Below, in pieces: positions 7,465 to 15,587 of a stretch of 64,000 nt of DNA. The stretch spans positions 85,089 to 149,088 of the forward strand of contig NZ_JAASQV010000007.1 in assembly GCF_011761945.1 (NCBI RefSeq), written 5' to 3'. Numbering within the stretch: position 1 is the stretch's first letter; each line of letters begins with the position of its first letter. A program made the position numbers and the translations under genes. The notes under the pieces were generated by a model. It saw only the letters and a list, made by a program, of their open reading frames with translations. It made no database searches and was not told the DNA's origin. This DNA is from Sphingomonas leidyi. Lineage in GTDB: Bacteria; Pseudomonadota; Alphaproteobacteria; Sphingomonadales; Sphingomonadaceae.

Positions 7465-9585
7465 ATGAAGCGCCTGCTCGCCGCCGCCCTGCTCTCCACC
7501 GCCGCCGCGGCGCCCGCCCATGCGCAGACGGCAGCCCCGGCCCCGCCCGTCGCCGCGCAGAAGCCGCACGAGGTCAAGGCGCCTTTCGGAGCCACCCGCA
7601 ACGACGAGTATTACTGGCTGCGCGACGACACGCGGAAGAACCCGGAGATGCTGGCCCATCTCAAGGCGGAAAACCTCTATGCCGACGCGGTACTCGCCGC
7701 GGAGAAGCCGCTGGCGGACAAGCTCTATGGAGAGATCGTCGGGCACATCAAGCAGGACGACAGCTCGGTCCCCTATCTGAAGCGCGGCTATTATTACTAC
7801 ACGCGCTTCGCCACCGGCGCCGACTATCCGATCGTCGCACGGCGCAAGGGCAGCCTGGAGGCGCCCGAGGAAGTGATCCTCGACCAGCCGGCCATGGCGC
7901 AGGGCCATAATTTCTTCCAGATCGCCGGCCGCGCGGTGAGCCCGGACAACCGGCTGCTCGCCTATACGCTCGATACCGTCGGGCGCCGCCAATATGTGCT
8001 CCAGGTGAAGAACCTCGCGACCGGCGAGACCTTCTCGGACAGCATTCCCAATGTCGAGGGCGGCGTGGCCTGGGCCGGCGACAACCGGACGATCCTCTAC
8101 CTGGAGAAGGATCCCGTCACCCTGCTCTCCAAGCGGGTCAAGGCGCACGTCCTCGGCACGCCCGCCTCTGCGGACCGGCTGATCTACGAGGAGAAGGACG
8201 ACACCTATTACATGGGCGTCGGCCGCACGACCGACGATCGGTACCTCTGCATCTATCTGCACAGCACGGTCAGCGACGAGCAGCGCTGCGCCCCCGCGGC
8301 GAACCCCGCCGCCTTCACGGTGATCGCCCCGCGCGAGCGCAACTTCCTCTACCAGGCCGATCATCTCGGCGACCGCTGGATCGTCCGCACCAACTGGCGG
8401 GCGCCCAATTACCGGCTGGCGACGGTGCGCGACGCGCATCTCCCCCGTGGCCGCGCCGCCTGGACGGACCTGGTCCCGGCCGATGGCGAGGTGTTCATCG
8501 AGGACTTCAAGCCCTTCGACGGTTTCCTCGCCGTCGAGGAACGCTCCCAGGGCAACAAGAAGCTGCGCATCCTCGTCCCCGGCGCCAAGCCCTTCCCGGT
8601 CGCGGCCGACGAGCCCGCCTATACCATGGCGCTCGGCACCAACGAGGAGCCGGGCAGCGAATGGCTGCGCTACACCTATGATTCGCTGGTGACGCCGACC
8701 ACCACGTACGAAGTGAACTACAAGACCGGCCAGCGCCGCGTGCTCAAGGTCCAGCCGGTGCCGGGCTATGATCCCGCGAAATACGTCACCGAGCGCGTCT
8801 GGGCCACCGCGCGCGACGGCACCAGGGTTCCGGTCAGCCTGGTCCATGCAAGGGCCTTCGCGAAGGACGGCACCGCCGCGCTCTTCCAATATGCCTATGG
8901 CAGCTATGGCTATTCGACCGATCCGGCCTTCTCGCCGATGCTCCCCAGCCTGCTCGATCGCGGCATGGTCTATGCCATCGCCCATATCCGCGGCGGCCAG
9001 GAAATGGGCCGCAAATGGTTCGACCAGGGCAAGGTGCTCAACAAGAAGAACAGCTTCACCGATTTCATCGACGTGACGCGCTTCCTCGTCGACCAGGGCT
9101 ATGCCGCGAAGGGCCGCGTCGCCGCGATGGGCGGCAGCGCCGGCGGGCTGCTGATGGGCGGCGTCGCCAACATGGCGCCGCAGGACTATCGCGTGATCGT
9201 CGCGCAAGTGCCCTTTGTCGACGTGGTCACCACCATGCTCGACACCTCGATCCCGCTCACCACCGGCGAGTTCGACGAATGGGGCAACCCCGCCGAGAAG
9301 CGCTATTACGACTATATGCTGAGCTATTCGCCCTACGACAATGTCGCGGCGCGGGCCTATCCGGCGATGTACGTCTCCACCGGCCTGTGGGACAGCCAGG
9401 TGCAATATTACGAGCCGGCCAAATGGGTCGCCCGGCTGCGCGCGAAGAAGACCGACGCCAACCCGCTCGTCTTCCGCATCAACATGGAGGCCGGCCATGG
9501 CGGCAAATCGGGCCGATTCGAGCGCTATCGCCAGCAGTCCGAATATCTCGGCTTCGTGATGGACCGGCTCGGCGTGGCGAAGTGA
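7465..9585 (+). CDS. Secreted S9 prolyl-oligopeptidase-family peptidase (oligopeptidase B-like)
   Basis: A 706-residue serine peptidase with a signal peptide (MKRLLAAALLSTAAAAPAHA). An N-terminal beta-propeller segment (HEVKAPFGATRNDEYYWLRD) precedes the alpha/beta-hydrolase domain. The GGSAGGLLMGG nucleophile elbow, VAQVPFVDVVTTMLD and IPLTTGEFDEWGNP are hallmark oligopeptidase B sequences; the C-terminal MEAGHGGKSGR carries the catalytic His. Oligopeptidase B cleaves after Arg/Lys in short peptides. It is normally cytosolic, so the signal peptide points to a periplasmic form. The upstream in-frame ATG at 7423 would bury the signal peptide and was rejected. Confidence 0.93.
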   Translation: MKRLLAAALLSTAAAAPAHAQTAAPAPPVAAQKPHEVKAPFGATRNDEYYWLRDDTRKNPEMLAHLKAENLYADAVLAAEKPLADKLYGEIVGHIKQDDSSVPYLKRGYYYYTRFATGADYPIVARRKGSLEAPEEVILDQPAMAQGHNFFQIAGRAVSPDNRLLAYTLDTVGRRQYVLQVKNLATGETFSDSIPNVEGGVAWAGDNRTILYLEKDPVTLLSKRVKAHVLGTPASADRLIYEEKDDTYYMGVGRTTDDRYLCIYLHSTVSDEQRCAPAANPAAFTVIAPRERNFLYQADHLGDRWIVRTNWRAPNYRLATVRDAHLPRGRAAWTDLVPADGEVFIEDFKPFDGFLAVEERSQGNKKLRILVPGAKPFPVAADEPAYTMALGTNEEPGSEWLRYTYDSLVTPTTTYEVNYKTGQRRVLKVQPVPGYDPAKYVTERVWATARDGTRVPVSLVHARAFAKDGTAALFQYAYGSYGYSTDPAFSPMLPSLLDRGMVYAIAHIRGGQEMGRKWFDQGKVLNKKNSFTDFIDVTRFLVDQGYAAKGRVAAMGGSAGGLLMGGVANMAPQDYRVIVAQVPFVDVVTTMLDTSIPLTTGEFDEWGNPAEKRYYDYMLSYSPYDNVAARAYPAMYVSTGLWDSQVQYYEPAKWVARLRAKKTDANPLVFRINMEAGHGGKSGRFERYRQQSEYLGFVMDRLGVAK

Positions 9586-9587
9586 GC

Positions 9588-9613
9588 CCCCCTTCCCTTC
9601 GCGGGGAGAGGGG
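9588..9613. repeat. CCCCTCTCC-type hairpin between convergent genes
   Basis: CCCCCTTCCC pairs with GGGGAGAGGGG (one mismatch, one G-U) around a TTCGCG loop. It fills the gap between the oligopeptidase and the converging gene at 9616, so it may serve as a bidirectional terminator. Same type as the elements at 2329 and 14548. Confidence 0.5.
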
Positions 9614-9615
9614 CG

Positions 9616-10017
9616 CTATTTCGCCTTCTCGTACGGCGTGAACCTGCCGAACATGCAATAGGCGCCCGGAATGCTCGAACCCGGATCGAGCACGCGGAAC
9701 CGGTCGTTCCGGCAGAGCTGCGATCCGTGCACCTCGACGATCAGCGTGGTGTAGGGCCGCAGGCCCGGGCAGCTGCTCCCCAGGTCGTTGCGCCACAGCG
9801 TCCGCCCCACCGGCTTGTAGAGGATGGTGCGGTCGTCGATGATCTGCGGGCCGTCGGAATCGGAGATGCTGATGCAGTCGCGCGGCGCGCCCGGCACCCG
9901 GTCGCCGAGCGCCGTCGCCAGGTCGTTCCGCGCCTCGGCCCGTTGCGATGCCTGCATCTCGCTGCTGGCGGCGCAGCCGGCCAGCGCGAGCATCGCGGCG
10001 ATGATGGGGACGCGCAT
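9616..10017 (-). CDS. Small lipoprotein, paralogue of the adjacent gene
   Basis: 133 residues with lipobox LAGC (MRVPIIAAMLALAGCAAS). The mature part has four Cys in conserved contexts: RDCISISD, GSSCPGL, SQLCRND and AYCMFG, plus LWRND. The gene immediately upstream encodes a protein with the same Cys pattern, so the pair arose by tandem duplication. The layout resembles the small exported DUF6491-type family, though that label is tentative. The frame is open further upstream, but the ATG at 10017 gives the lipoprotein signal. The function is unknown. Confidence 0.7.
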   Translation of the reverse strand: MRVPIIAAMLALAGCAASSEMQASQRAEARNDLATALGDRVPGAPRDCISISDSDGPQIIDDRTILYKPVGRTLWRNDLGSSCPGLRPYTTLIVEVHGSQLCRNDRFRVLDPGSSIPGAYCMFGRFTPYEKAK

Positions 10018-10028
10018 CCGGGCTCTCC

Positions 10029-10427
10029 TCATTTGGCGTAGGGCACGAAGCTGCCGAGCGCACAGCTGCTGGTCAGCATGCCGCCGCCCAGCCGCGAGCG
10101 CGTGCGGACGATGTCGCCGCGGCACAGCTGGCCGGATGTGCTTTCGACCACCATCAGATCGTCGCTCGCCAGCCCGGTGCAGCTGCCGGTCACATCGTTG
10201 CGCCACACCTTCTTGCGGCCTTCGATATAGAGGATCGTGTTCGGAAAGCCCTGGGTCTCGCCCATCCGCTCGCGCGGGATGCAGTCCTGCGGCTTGCCCG
10301 GCGTAAGGCCGGCGAGCGTCCTGGCGATCTTGGCCTCGTCGCGATCGGCGGCCCGCTGCGGCATCGCGGCGTTGGCGGCGCAGGCGGCGGCGAGCGTGAG
10401 GACCGCGGGAATGGCGAAGCGGAACAT
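10029..10427 (-). CDS. Small exported protein, paralogue of the adjacent gene
   Basis: 132 residues with a signal peptide (MFRFAIPAVLTLAAACAANA). QDCIPRER, KVWRNDVTGSCTGL, GQLCRGD and SSCALGSFVPY align one-to-one with the neighbour at 9616. The stop lies 11 bp before the neighbour's ATG, so both are probably on one transcript. The four matched Cys suggest two disulfides in the periplasm. The function is unknown. Confidence 0.75.
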   Translation of the reverse strand: MFRFAIPAVLTLAAACAANAAMPQRAADRDEAKIARTLAGLTPGKPQDCIPRERMGETQGFPNTILYIEGRKKVWRNDVTGSCTGLASDDLMVVESTSGQLCRGDIVRTRSRLGGGMLTSSCALGSFVPYAK

Positions 10428-10475
10428 CTCTATTCTCCTGTCGCCCCCGACCGTCGCATCATAGCGCTTCGCCGA

Positions 10476-11198
10476 TCAAAATGCATCCTTCGCCGCACGC
10501 CGCTCGGCGAGCTGGGCGGCGCTGGACGCGCGCAGGAAGGGATTGGTGGCGAGTTCCTGGCCGATCGTCGTCGGCACGGTCGCCTCGCCCGCCGCGCGCG
10601 CGGCGTTCACTTCGGCCATGCGCGCGCGGATCGCCGCATTGTCCGGCTCGGCGACCAGCGCGTAGCGGCCGTTCGACTGGGTATATTCGTGCGCGCAATA
10701 GACCCGGGTCTCGGGCGGCAGCTGCGCGAGGCGCCGCATATTGGCGAACATCTGCTCCGCCGTCCCCTCGAACAGCCGGCCGCAGCCCATGGCGAACAGC
10801 GTGTCGCCCACGAAGACCACCGCATCCCCGGCGAAATGATAGGCGATGTGCCCCGCCGTGTGCGCCGGCACTTCCAGCACCTGCGCGACATGATCGCCGA
10901 TGCGCGCTTCGTCGCCTTCCCGCACCAGCCGGTCGGCCGTCGGGATCTTCGCCGCCTCCGCCGCGGGCGCGATCACCTCGGCGCCGGTGCGCGCCTTGAT
11001 CCCGGCATTGCCCCCGGTGTGATCGGGGTGCCAGTGCGTGTTCCAGATCGCGGTGATCGCCCAGCCGCGCTCGTCCGCCTCCGCCAGCACGGGATCGGCG
11101 ACGGCGGGATCGACCACGATCGTCTCGCCCGAGGCGGGATCATGGACCAGCCAGATGTAATTGTCGCTGAGGGCGGGGATGCGGACGATCTGGAGCAT
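10476..11198 (-). CDS. gloB: Hydroxyacylglutathione hydrolase (glyoxalase II)
   Basis: 240 residues of the metallo-beta-lactamase fold. The binuclear metal motif THWHPDHTGG (54-63) is intact, with later ligands in HTAGHIAYHFAGD and GDTLF. CAHEYTQSN and the C-terminal glyoxalase II extension (ATNPFLR) are present. It hydrolyses S-lactoylglutathione to D-lactate and glutathione, the second step of methylglyoxal removal. A glyoxalase I gene is encoded two genes upstream on the same strand, so the pathway forms one operon with the nitronate monooxygenase-like gene. Confidence 0.96.
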   Translation of the reverse strand: MLQIVRIPALSDNYIWLVHDPASGETIVVDPAVADPVLAEADERGWAITAIWNTHWHPDHTGGNAGIKARTGAEVIAPAAEAAKIPTADRLVREGDEARIGDHVAQVLEVPAHTAGHIAYHFAGDAVVFVGDTLFAMGCGRLFEGTAEQMFANMRRLAQLPPETRVYCAHEYTQSNGRYALVAEPDNAAIRARMAEVNAARAAGEATVPTTIGQELATNPFLRASSAAQLAERRAAKDAF

Positions 11199-11207
11199 GG
11201 CGCCAGA

Positions 11208-12242
11208 CTAGGCGCCCGCGCGCGCCTGCGCCAGTTCCGCGACGAGCGTGCCGACCAGTTCCTCCGCGCCCATCGCCCGCACCTGCGCGACGCCGGTCCC
11301 CGCCCAGAGCGGCGAATAGTCGCCCCGGCCATCCGCCTCGGCATGCGCGCGCAACGGCGCCAGCGCGTTGGAGCCATAGGGGAAGGCCGGCACCTCGCCG
11401 CGGATCGGCCCCAGCTCGCGCATCAGCCGGTTGCGGATGCCCTGGGCCTCGCCCCCGGAGAACAGGTTGGTGAACTCGGTCGGCACCCGGGTGCCCAGCA
11501 AGGCGCGGAACGGCGCCGAGATCGCGCTCTCCCGCGCCGCGAGAAAGGCGGTGCCCAGCTGCACCGCGCTCGCGCCCGCCGCCAGCGCCCGGGCGATGTC
11601 CGCGCCATCGACGATCCCGCCTGCCGCGATCACCGGCACCGCGATCTCCTCCGCCAGCAGCACGGCAAGCGGCGTCGGCCGATGCGCCGCGCCAAGGAAC
11701 CAGCCCGAATGCCCCCCCGCTTCCGCCCCTTGCGCGATCACCGCGTCGACACCCCGCGCGGCAAGCCAGCGCATCTCCTCGGGCGTGGTCGCATTGCCGA
11801 ACACCAGCGCGCCGGTGCCCCGCACCCGGGCGAGCAGCGCTTCCCCGGGCAGGCCGAAATGGAAGCTGACGATCGCCGGCCGGGCCTTCTCGACCGCCGC
11901 GCACAGCGCTTCGTCAAAGGGCCGGCGCAGCGGCGGCACGGGGCCGGGCTCGACGCCTTCCTCAGCATAATAGGGCGCGAGCAGGGCATGCCAGGCGCGC
12001 TCGTCGGGCGCGGGTTCCGGCAAGTGATGGCAGAAGAAATTGAGGTTGAGCGGCCCGTGCGCGGCGGCATGCACTTCGGCGACCTGCGCGGCCAGCTGCG
12101 CGGGCGTCAGCATCGCGCAAGGCAGCGATCCCACCGCGCCGCCCCGGATCGCCGCGATCGCGAGCGCCGCGCCGCCGGCACCCGCCATGGGCGCCTGCAC
12201 GATCGGAGCCCGCGCCCCAAGCGCTTCGAGAAGGCCTACCAT
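11208..12242 (-). CDS. Nitronate monooxygenase-family flavoprotein
   Basis: 344 residues of FMN-binding TIM-barrel type. IVQAPMAGAGG at the N-terminus, GLNF-like PLNLNFFCH, DAVIAQGAEAGGHSG (with the catalytic-type His), VPVIAAGGIVDG and ASAVQLGTAFL are family signatures. Members oxidise alkyl nitronates such as propionate 3-nitronate. Its ATG overlaps the stop of the upstream glyoxalase I gene by seven bases, indicating translational coupling, and gloB follows 9 bp after its stop. Confidence 0.92.
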   Translation of the reverse strand: MVGLLEALGARAPIVQAPMAGAGGAALAIAAIRGGAVGSLPCAMLTPAQLAAQVAEVHAAAHGPLNLNFFCHHLPEPAPDERAWHALLAPYYAEEGVEPGPVPPLRRPFDEALCAAVEKARPAIVSFHFGLPGEALLARVRGTGALVFGNATTPEEMRWLAARGVDAVIAQGAEAGGHSGWFLGAAHRPTPLAVLLAEEIAVPVIAAGGIVDGADIARALAAGASAVQLGTAFLAARESAISAPFRALLGTRVPTEFTNLFSGGEAQGIRNRLMRELGPIRGEVPAFPYGSNALAPLRAHAEADGRGDYSPLWAGTGVAQVRAMGAEELVGTLVAELAQARAGA

Positions 12243-12691
12243 TGCCCCGTATTCGGCATCGAGGCCCAAGGCTCGGCCGGCGCCAGCCGGTCGCCCGCCT
12301 GGAGCAGCTCGATCGAGATATTGTCGGGCGTGCGGACGAACGCCATGTGGCCGTCGCGCGGCGGGCGATTGATCGTCACGCCGCCGTCCATCAGCCGCTG
12401 ACAGGTCTCGTAGATATTGTCGACGCGATAGGCGAGGTGCCCGAAATTGCGCCCGCCGGCATAGATTTCGGCCGGGCTGCCGTCCTCGGCCGGCCAATTA
12501 TAGGTCAGCTCCACCTCGGCATCGGCGCGCTGGCCCTGGCCCTTCGAATCCTCGTCGGCGGCAAGGAAGATCAGCGAGAAGCGCCCCTGCTCGCTGTCCA
12601 TCCGCCGCACCTGCCGGAGGCCCAGCAGCTCGAAAAAGGCGATCGTGGCGTCGGGATCCGTCACGCGGATCATGGTGTGGAGGTAACGCAT
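12236..12691 (-). CDS. gloA: Lactoylglutathione lyase (glyoxalase I)
   Basis: 151 residues of the VOC fold. RYLHTMIRVTDPDATIAFF is the classic opening. The four metal ligands are all visible: His in YLHTM, Glu in EVELTYN, His in FGHLAYRV and Glu in ISIELLQ. It converts the methylglyoxal-glutathione hemithioacetal to S-lactoylglutathione. The ATG at 12691 is preferred over an upstream extension because it aligns with the family N-terminus. It is the first gene of the gloA / monooxygenase-like / gloB operon. Confidence 0.93.
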   Translation of the reverse strand: MRYLHTMIRVTDPDATIAFFELLGLRQVRRMDSEQGRFSLIFLAADEDSKGQGQRADAEVELTYNWPAEDGSPAEIYAGGRNFGHLAYRVDNIYETCQRLMDGGVTINRPPRDGHMAFVRTPDNISIELLQAGDRLAPAEPWASMPNTGQW

Positions 12692-12770
12692 GCGGCGAAA
12701 ATAGGATTGCCCGGACCCGAGCGCCAGCCTCAAATGTCCCGCGCCAGTGCCCGCCCGCTCCGCCGCATCA

Positions 12771-12968
12771 TCATCGACCACCCCCCCGATGCACCATCGC
12801 GATCAGCCCGGCATAGAGCGAGGCTACCAGCGCACGCCGGGCAAAGGCCTCCCAGCCATGTGCGGTGATCCGCCCGGCATCGAAGATGTCGCCGGCAGCG
12901 TCGGAAACAACGAGGCTGCCCCAGGCGCGCCACGCCCGAACTCGATCCTGCGCATCCGTTCCCTTCAC
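12771..12968 (-). CDS. Possible small hypothetical protein
   Basis: A 65-residue frame with a GTG start directly after GCAGGGG. The sequence has a C-terminal hydrophobic helix (RRALVASLYAGLIAMVH) that could span a membrane. It lies 27 bp after the TPR gene and in the same frame as it, separated by a TAG. No family is recognised, and it may be a chance frame. Confidence 0.35.
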   Translation of the reverse strand: MKGTDAQDRVRAWRAWGSLVVSDAAGDIFDAGRITAHGWEAFARRALVASLYAGLIAMVHRGGGR

Positions 12969-12995
12969 CCCTGCCGGCTCGCGGAAGATCCGGGC

Positions 12996-13778
12996 CTATT
13001 TCTCCGTCGCCGAGAACTGCTCCAGCGCCTTGCGGGCCGCGGTGGCGATGCCGGTGCCCGGCGCCAGCTCGATCGCCCGGTTCCAGGCCGTTCGTGCATC
13101 GGCCTCGTTGCCGCTCGCCGCGGCGACATTGCCTGCCTCGAGCTGGACAGAGGGATCGTCCGGCGCGCGCCGCAGCGCCTCGGTAACGTCGCGGGCCGCC
13201 CGGCCCAGATCGCCCGCGCGCCGGGCCAGCGTCGCGGAGAGCAGCCAGGCTAGCGGATCCTTGTCGGCATAGGTGAGCGCCTTGTCGATGTCGCTGCGCG
13301 CCGCTTCCATGTCGCCTGCCGCCACCATCGCCCGCGCGCGATCGAGATGCGCCTCGCCCAGGTCGAGCCCGGCCAGCGTGCCCGTCGCCAGCGCCGCGTC
13401 GATCGCCGCGCGCGCCTTGGTCGGATCGCCCGCCGCGATCCAGGCGTTGCCCGCCGAGGCCCAGTAATTGGGCGCGCGCGGATCCTTGCCGGTCTCCGCC
13501 TCGCGCGCAGCATCCTCGAACGCGCCGGCGGCCGCCGCCCATTTCTCCTGGTTCGCATAGGCGACGCCGAGGCACTGGCGCGCGAGCACGCCGCCGCCGG
13601 TGGTGCGCCACTGGATCGCGTCCATCTGGCCCCGCACCGGATCGCCGGTCGCCAGGTCCATGCACTGGGTGAAGCGCGGCGGCTCCTTCTCGGGCGCGAC
13701 GAGAGCCGGCGCGGGCGCGGGCTTGGCCGGCGCGGCGGCAGGCACGGCCTGCAGGGCGAGGATCAGGAAAGGGAGCAT
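12996..13778 (-). CDS. TPR-repeat exported protein
   Basis: 260 residues with a short signal (MLPFLILALQAVPAAAPA), then a Pro/Ala linker, then about four to five tetratricopeptide units (for example APNYWASAGNAWIAAGDPTK, EAHLDRARAMVAAGDMEAAR, PSVQLEAGNVAAASGNEADA). TPR proteins act as protein-protein scaffolds; here probably periplasmic. It overlaps the 3' end of the upstream hydrolase gene by 16 bases. Its partner is unknown. Confidence 0.85.
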   Translation of the reverse strand: MLPFLILALQAVPAAAPAKPAPAPALVAPEKEPPRFTQCMDLATGDPVRGQMDAIQWRTTGGGVLARQCLGVAYANQEKWAAAAGAFEDAAREAETGKDPRAPNYWASAGNAWIAAGDPTKARAAIDAALATGTLAGLDLGEAHLDRARAMVAAGDMEAARSDIDKALTYADKDPLAWLLSATLARRAGDLGRAARDVTEALRRAPDDPSVQLEAGNVAAASGNEADARTAWNRAIELAPGTGIATAARKALEQFSATEK

Positions 13779-14512
13779 AGGGCGAGCACTTCCTCGAGCG
13801 CGCGCACGATCAGGGCCAGGTCCTGCTCGCGCGAGAAACGGTGTTCCGCGTCCTTGACCAGCAGAGTCTGCACCATGTCTGAACGGATCGCCGCCGCCAG
13901 CCGCGGGGCGTGCTCCCAGGGCACTTCCTTGTCCTTCTGCCCGTGGAGCAGCCGCGCCGGCCCGCCCCAGGCGATCGGCTGGACGAGCACGCGGTTCGCC
14001 TCGCCCGATGCCCAGAAGGCGCGGGTGGTGACGGTCGGCCGGTCGCCATAGTCGTTGGGCGCCTCGATCCGTCCGGTCTGGAGCAGCGCCAGCTTCTGCT
14101 CCATGGTGAAGCCCCAGTCGGTGAAGTCCGGCGCCGCCGCGATGCCTACCATGCCGGCGACCATTTCCGGCCGCGCCTTGGCGATCATCGCCATGATCCA
14201 GCCGCCCATCGACGAGCCGACCAGCACCACCGGCCCGCGCGCGACTTCGTCGATCATCCGGATCGCGTCGTCGCGCCAGCTGGCGAGCGTCTCGGCCTCG
14301 AAATCGCCTTCGCTCTCGCCGCAGCCGGCATAGTCGAAGCGCAGATATGCCCGGCCATTCGCCCTGGCCCATTGCTCGAGATGGAGTGCCTTGGTGCCCT
14401 GCATGTCCGAGGCATAGCCGCACAGGAACAGCACCGTCGGGCCTGCGCCCGGCGTGTGATGATAGGCAAGCGCGGGGCGGGGCGGGGCTTCGGCGGCGGT
14501 GGTTTCGGTCAT
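13763..14512 (-). CDS. Alpha/beta hydrolase
   Basis: 249 residues without a signal peptide. The core reads TVLFLCGYASDMQGTKA, YLRFDYAGCGESEG, then the nucleophile elbow GSSMGG, LLHGQKDKEVPW (acid Asp) and DAEHRFSR (catalytic His). The arrangement resembles cytosolic esterase/thioesterase-like hydrolases of the ABHD10 type. The start at 14512 gives the family-like N-terminus. It runs into the TPR gene downstream. The substrate is unknown. Confidence 0.88.
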   Translation of the reverse strand: MTETTAAEAPPRPALAYHHTPGAGPTVLFLCGYASDMQGTKALHLEQWARANGRAYLRFDYAGCGESEGDFEAETLASWRDDAIRMIDEVARGPVVLVGSSMGGWIMAMIAKARPEMVAGMVGIAAAPDFTDWGFTMEQKLALLQTGRIEAPNDYGDRPTVTTRAFWASGEANRVLVQPIAWGGPARLLHGQKDKEVPWEHAPRLAAAIRSDMVQTLLVKDAEHRFSREQDLALIVRALEEVLALCSLS

Positions 14513-14547
14513 CGAGACGGGATAGCCGGCCGATGACCCCCTTGAAA

Positions 14548-14570
14548 CCCCTCTCCCGCCGGGAGAGGGG
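14548..14570. repeat. CCCCTCTCCC palindromic hairpin
   Basis: CCCCTCTCCC, GCC, GGGAGAGGGG: a perfect 10-bp stem with a 3-base loop, in the gap between the metallopeptidase stop and the hydrolase start. It could attenuate read-through. It is the best member of a family also seen at 2329 and 9588. Confidence 0.6.
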
Positions 14571-14571
14571 C

Positions 14572-15471
14572 TTAGATATTCCCCGAAAACGTGTCGCACT
14601 GCGCCGGATCGCCCGTGTCCAGCCCCTTCTTCAGCCAGGCCATGCGCTGCGCCGAGGTGCCGTGGGTGAAGCTCTCGGGCACCACCGTGCCCTGGGCCTG
14701 GCGCTGGAGCGTATCGTCGCCGATCGCGTTGGCGGCGGTCATGCCTTCCTCGATGTCGCCCGGCTCGATCCGCTCCTTGTTGCGCGCCGCCCACACGCCG
14801 GCAAAGCAATCCGCCTGCAGCTCGAGCCGCACCGACAGCGCATTGCCCTCGGCCCGGCTCGCCCGCGCCTGGAGCTGCGAGACCTTGCCCGAGGTGCCGA
14901 GCAGGTCCTGCACATGATGCCCCATTTCGTGCGCGATCACATAGTCGCGGGCGAAGTCGCCCTTCGCGCCGAAGCGCTGCTCCAGTTCCCGGAAGAAGCT
15001 GGTGTCGAGATACACGCCCTGGTCCGCCGGACAGTAGAAAGGCCCCACCGCCGAGCTCGCCGAGCCGCAGCCCGAATCGACCTGGCCCTGGTAGAATTTG
15101 ATCGTCGCCGGCCGATAGGATCGCCCCGCCTCGCGGAAGATCGCCGCCCAGGTATCGTCCGCCAGCCGCATCACGCGGCACGATTCGAGCCGCTCGCCCG
15201 TGCACACCTGGCGCCCGCTCTGCCCCGCGGTGGGCGATTGGCCCACGCCGCTGCCGGCGCCGCCCGACGAAAGCAGCCCGCCGCCGCCGCCGCTGCTCAT
15301 CGCGAAATAGGCGATGGCGATCAGCCCGATGATCGCGATGCTCCCGCAGCCCATGCCGCGGCCGAGCAGCAACGGCAGCAGCCCCAGCAGGCCGAAGCCG
15401 CCGCCACCCCCGCCACCGCCGCTTCCCAGGTCCTGGGCATTGTCGGTGGGGTCGATATCGTCGAGCCGCAT
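14572..15471 (-). CDS. Neutral zinc metallopeptidase (YpfJ family)
   Basis: 299 residues. A Gly-rich N-terminus is followed by a transmembrane segment (SIAIIGLIAIAYFAM), a second Gly/Ser linker and the metallopeptidase domain with VIAHEMGHHVQ (HEXXH) and RLELQADCFAGVW carrying the downstream Glu/Asp. YLDTSFF and GPFYCPADQGVY are family signatures. Probably inner-membrane anchored with the catalytic domain outside; the natural substrate of this family is unknown. Confidence 0.92.
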   Translation of the reverse strand: MRLDDIDPTDNAQDLGSGGGGGGGGFGLLGLLPLLLGRGMGCGSIAIIGLIAIAYFAMSSGGGGGLLSSGGAGSGVGQSPTAGQSGRQVCTGERLESCRVMRLADDTWAAIFREAGRSYRPATIKFYQGQVDSGCGSASSAVGPFYCPADQGVYLDTSFFRELEQRFGAKGDFARDYVIAHEMGHHVQDLLGTSGKVSQLQARASRAEGNALSVRLELQADCFAGVWAARNKERIEPGDIEEGMTAANAIGDDTLQRQAQGTVVPESFTHGTSAQRMAWLKKGLDTGDPAQCDTFSGNI

Positions 15472-15587
15472 GGCATCCCTCTTCGTTGGCGCGCCGCGAC
15501 AATGCCCCAAGCGGCGTTGCGTTGCACGCACCAACCAACGCGAAACAGGCACTTCCCTCGGCGCATGGTTTCGGCCAAGGCAGGCGC

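Noticed and set aside
7108..9498. Long antisense frame of 796 codons opposite the oligopeptidase
   Set aside because: High-GC genes leave open antisense frames; the plus-strand product has all oligopeptidase B motifs, while the antisense product has none and is rich in Arg, Gly and His.
12730..13665. 311-codon minus frame overlapping the TPR gene
   Set aside because: The TPR frame has clear repeats and a signal peptide; the other frame is Gly/Arg-rich shadow.
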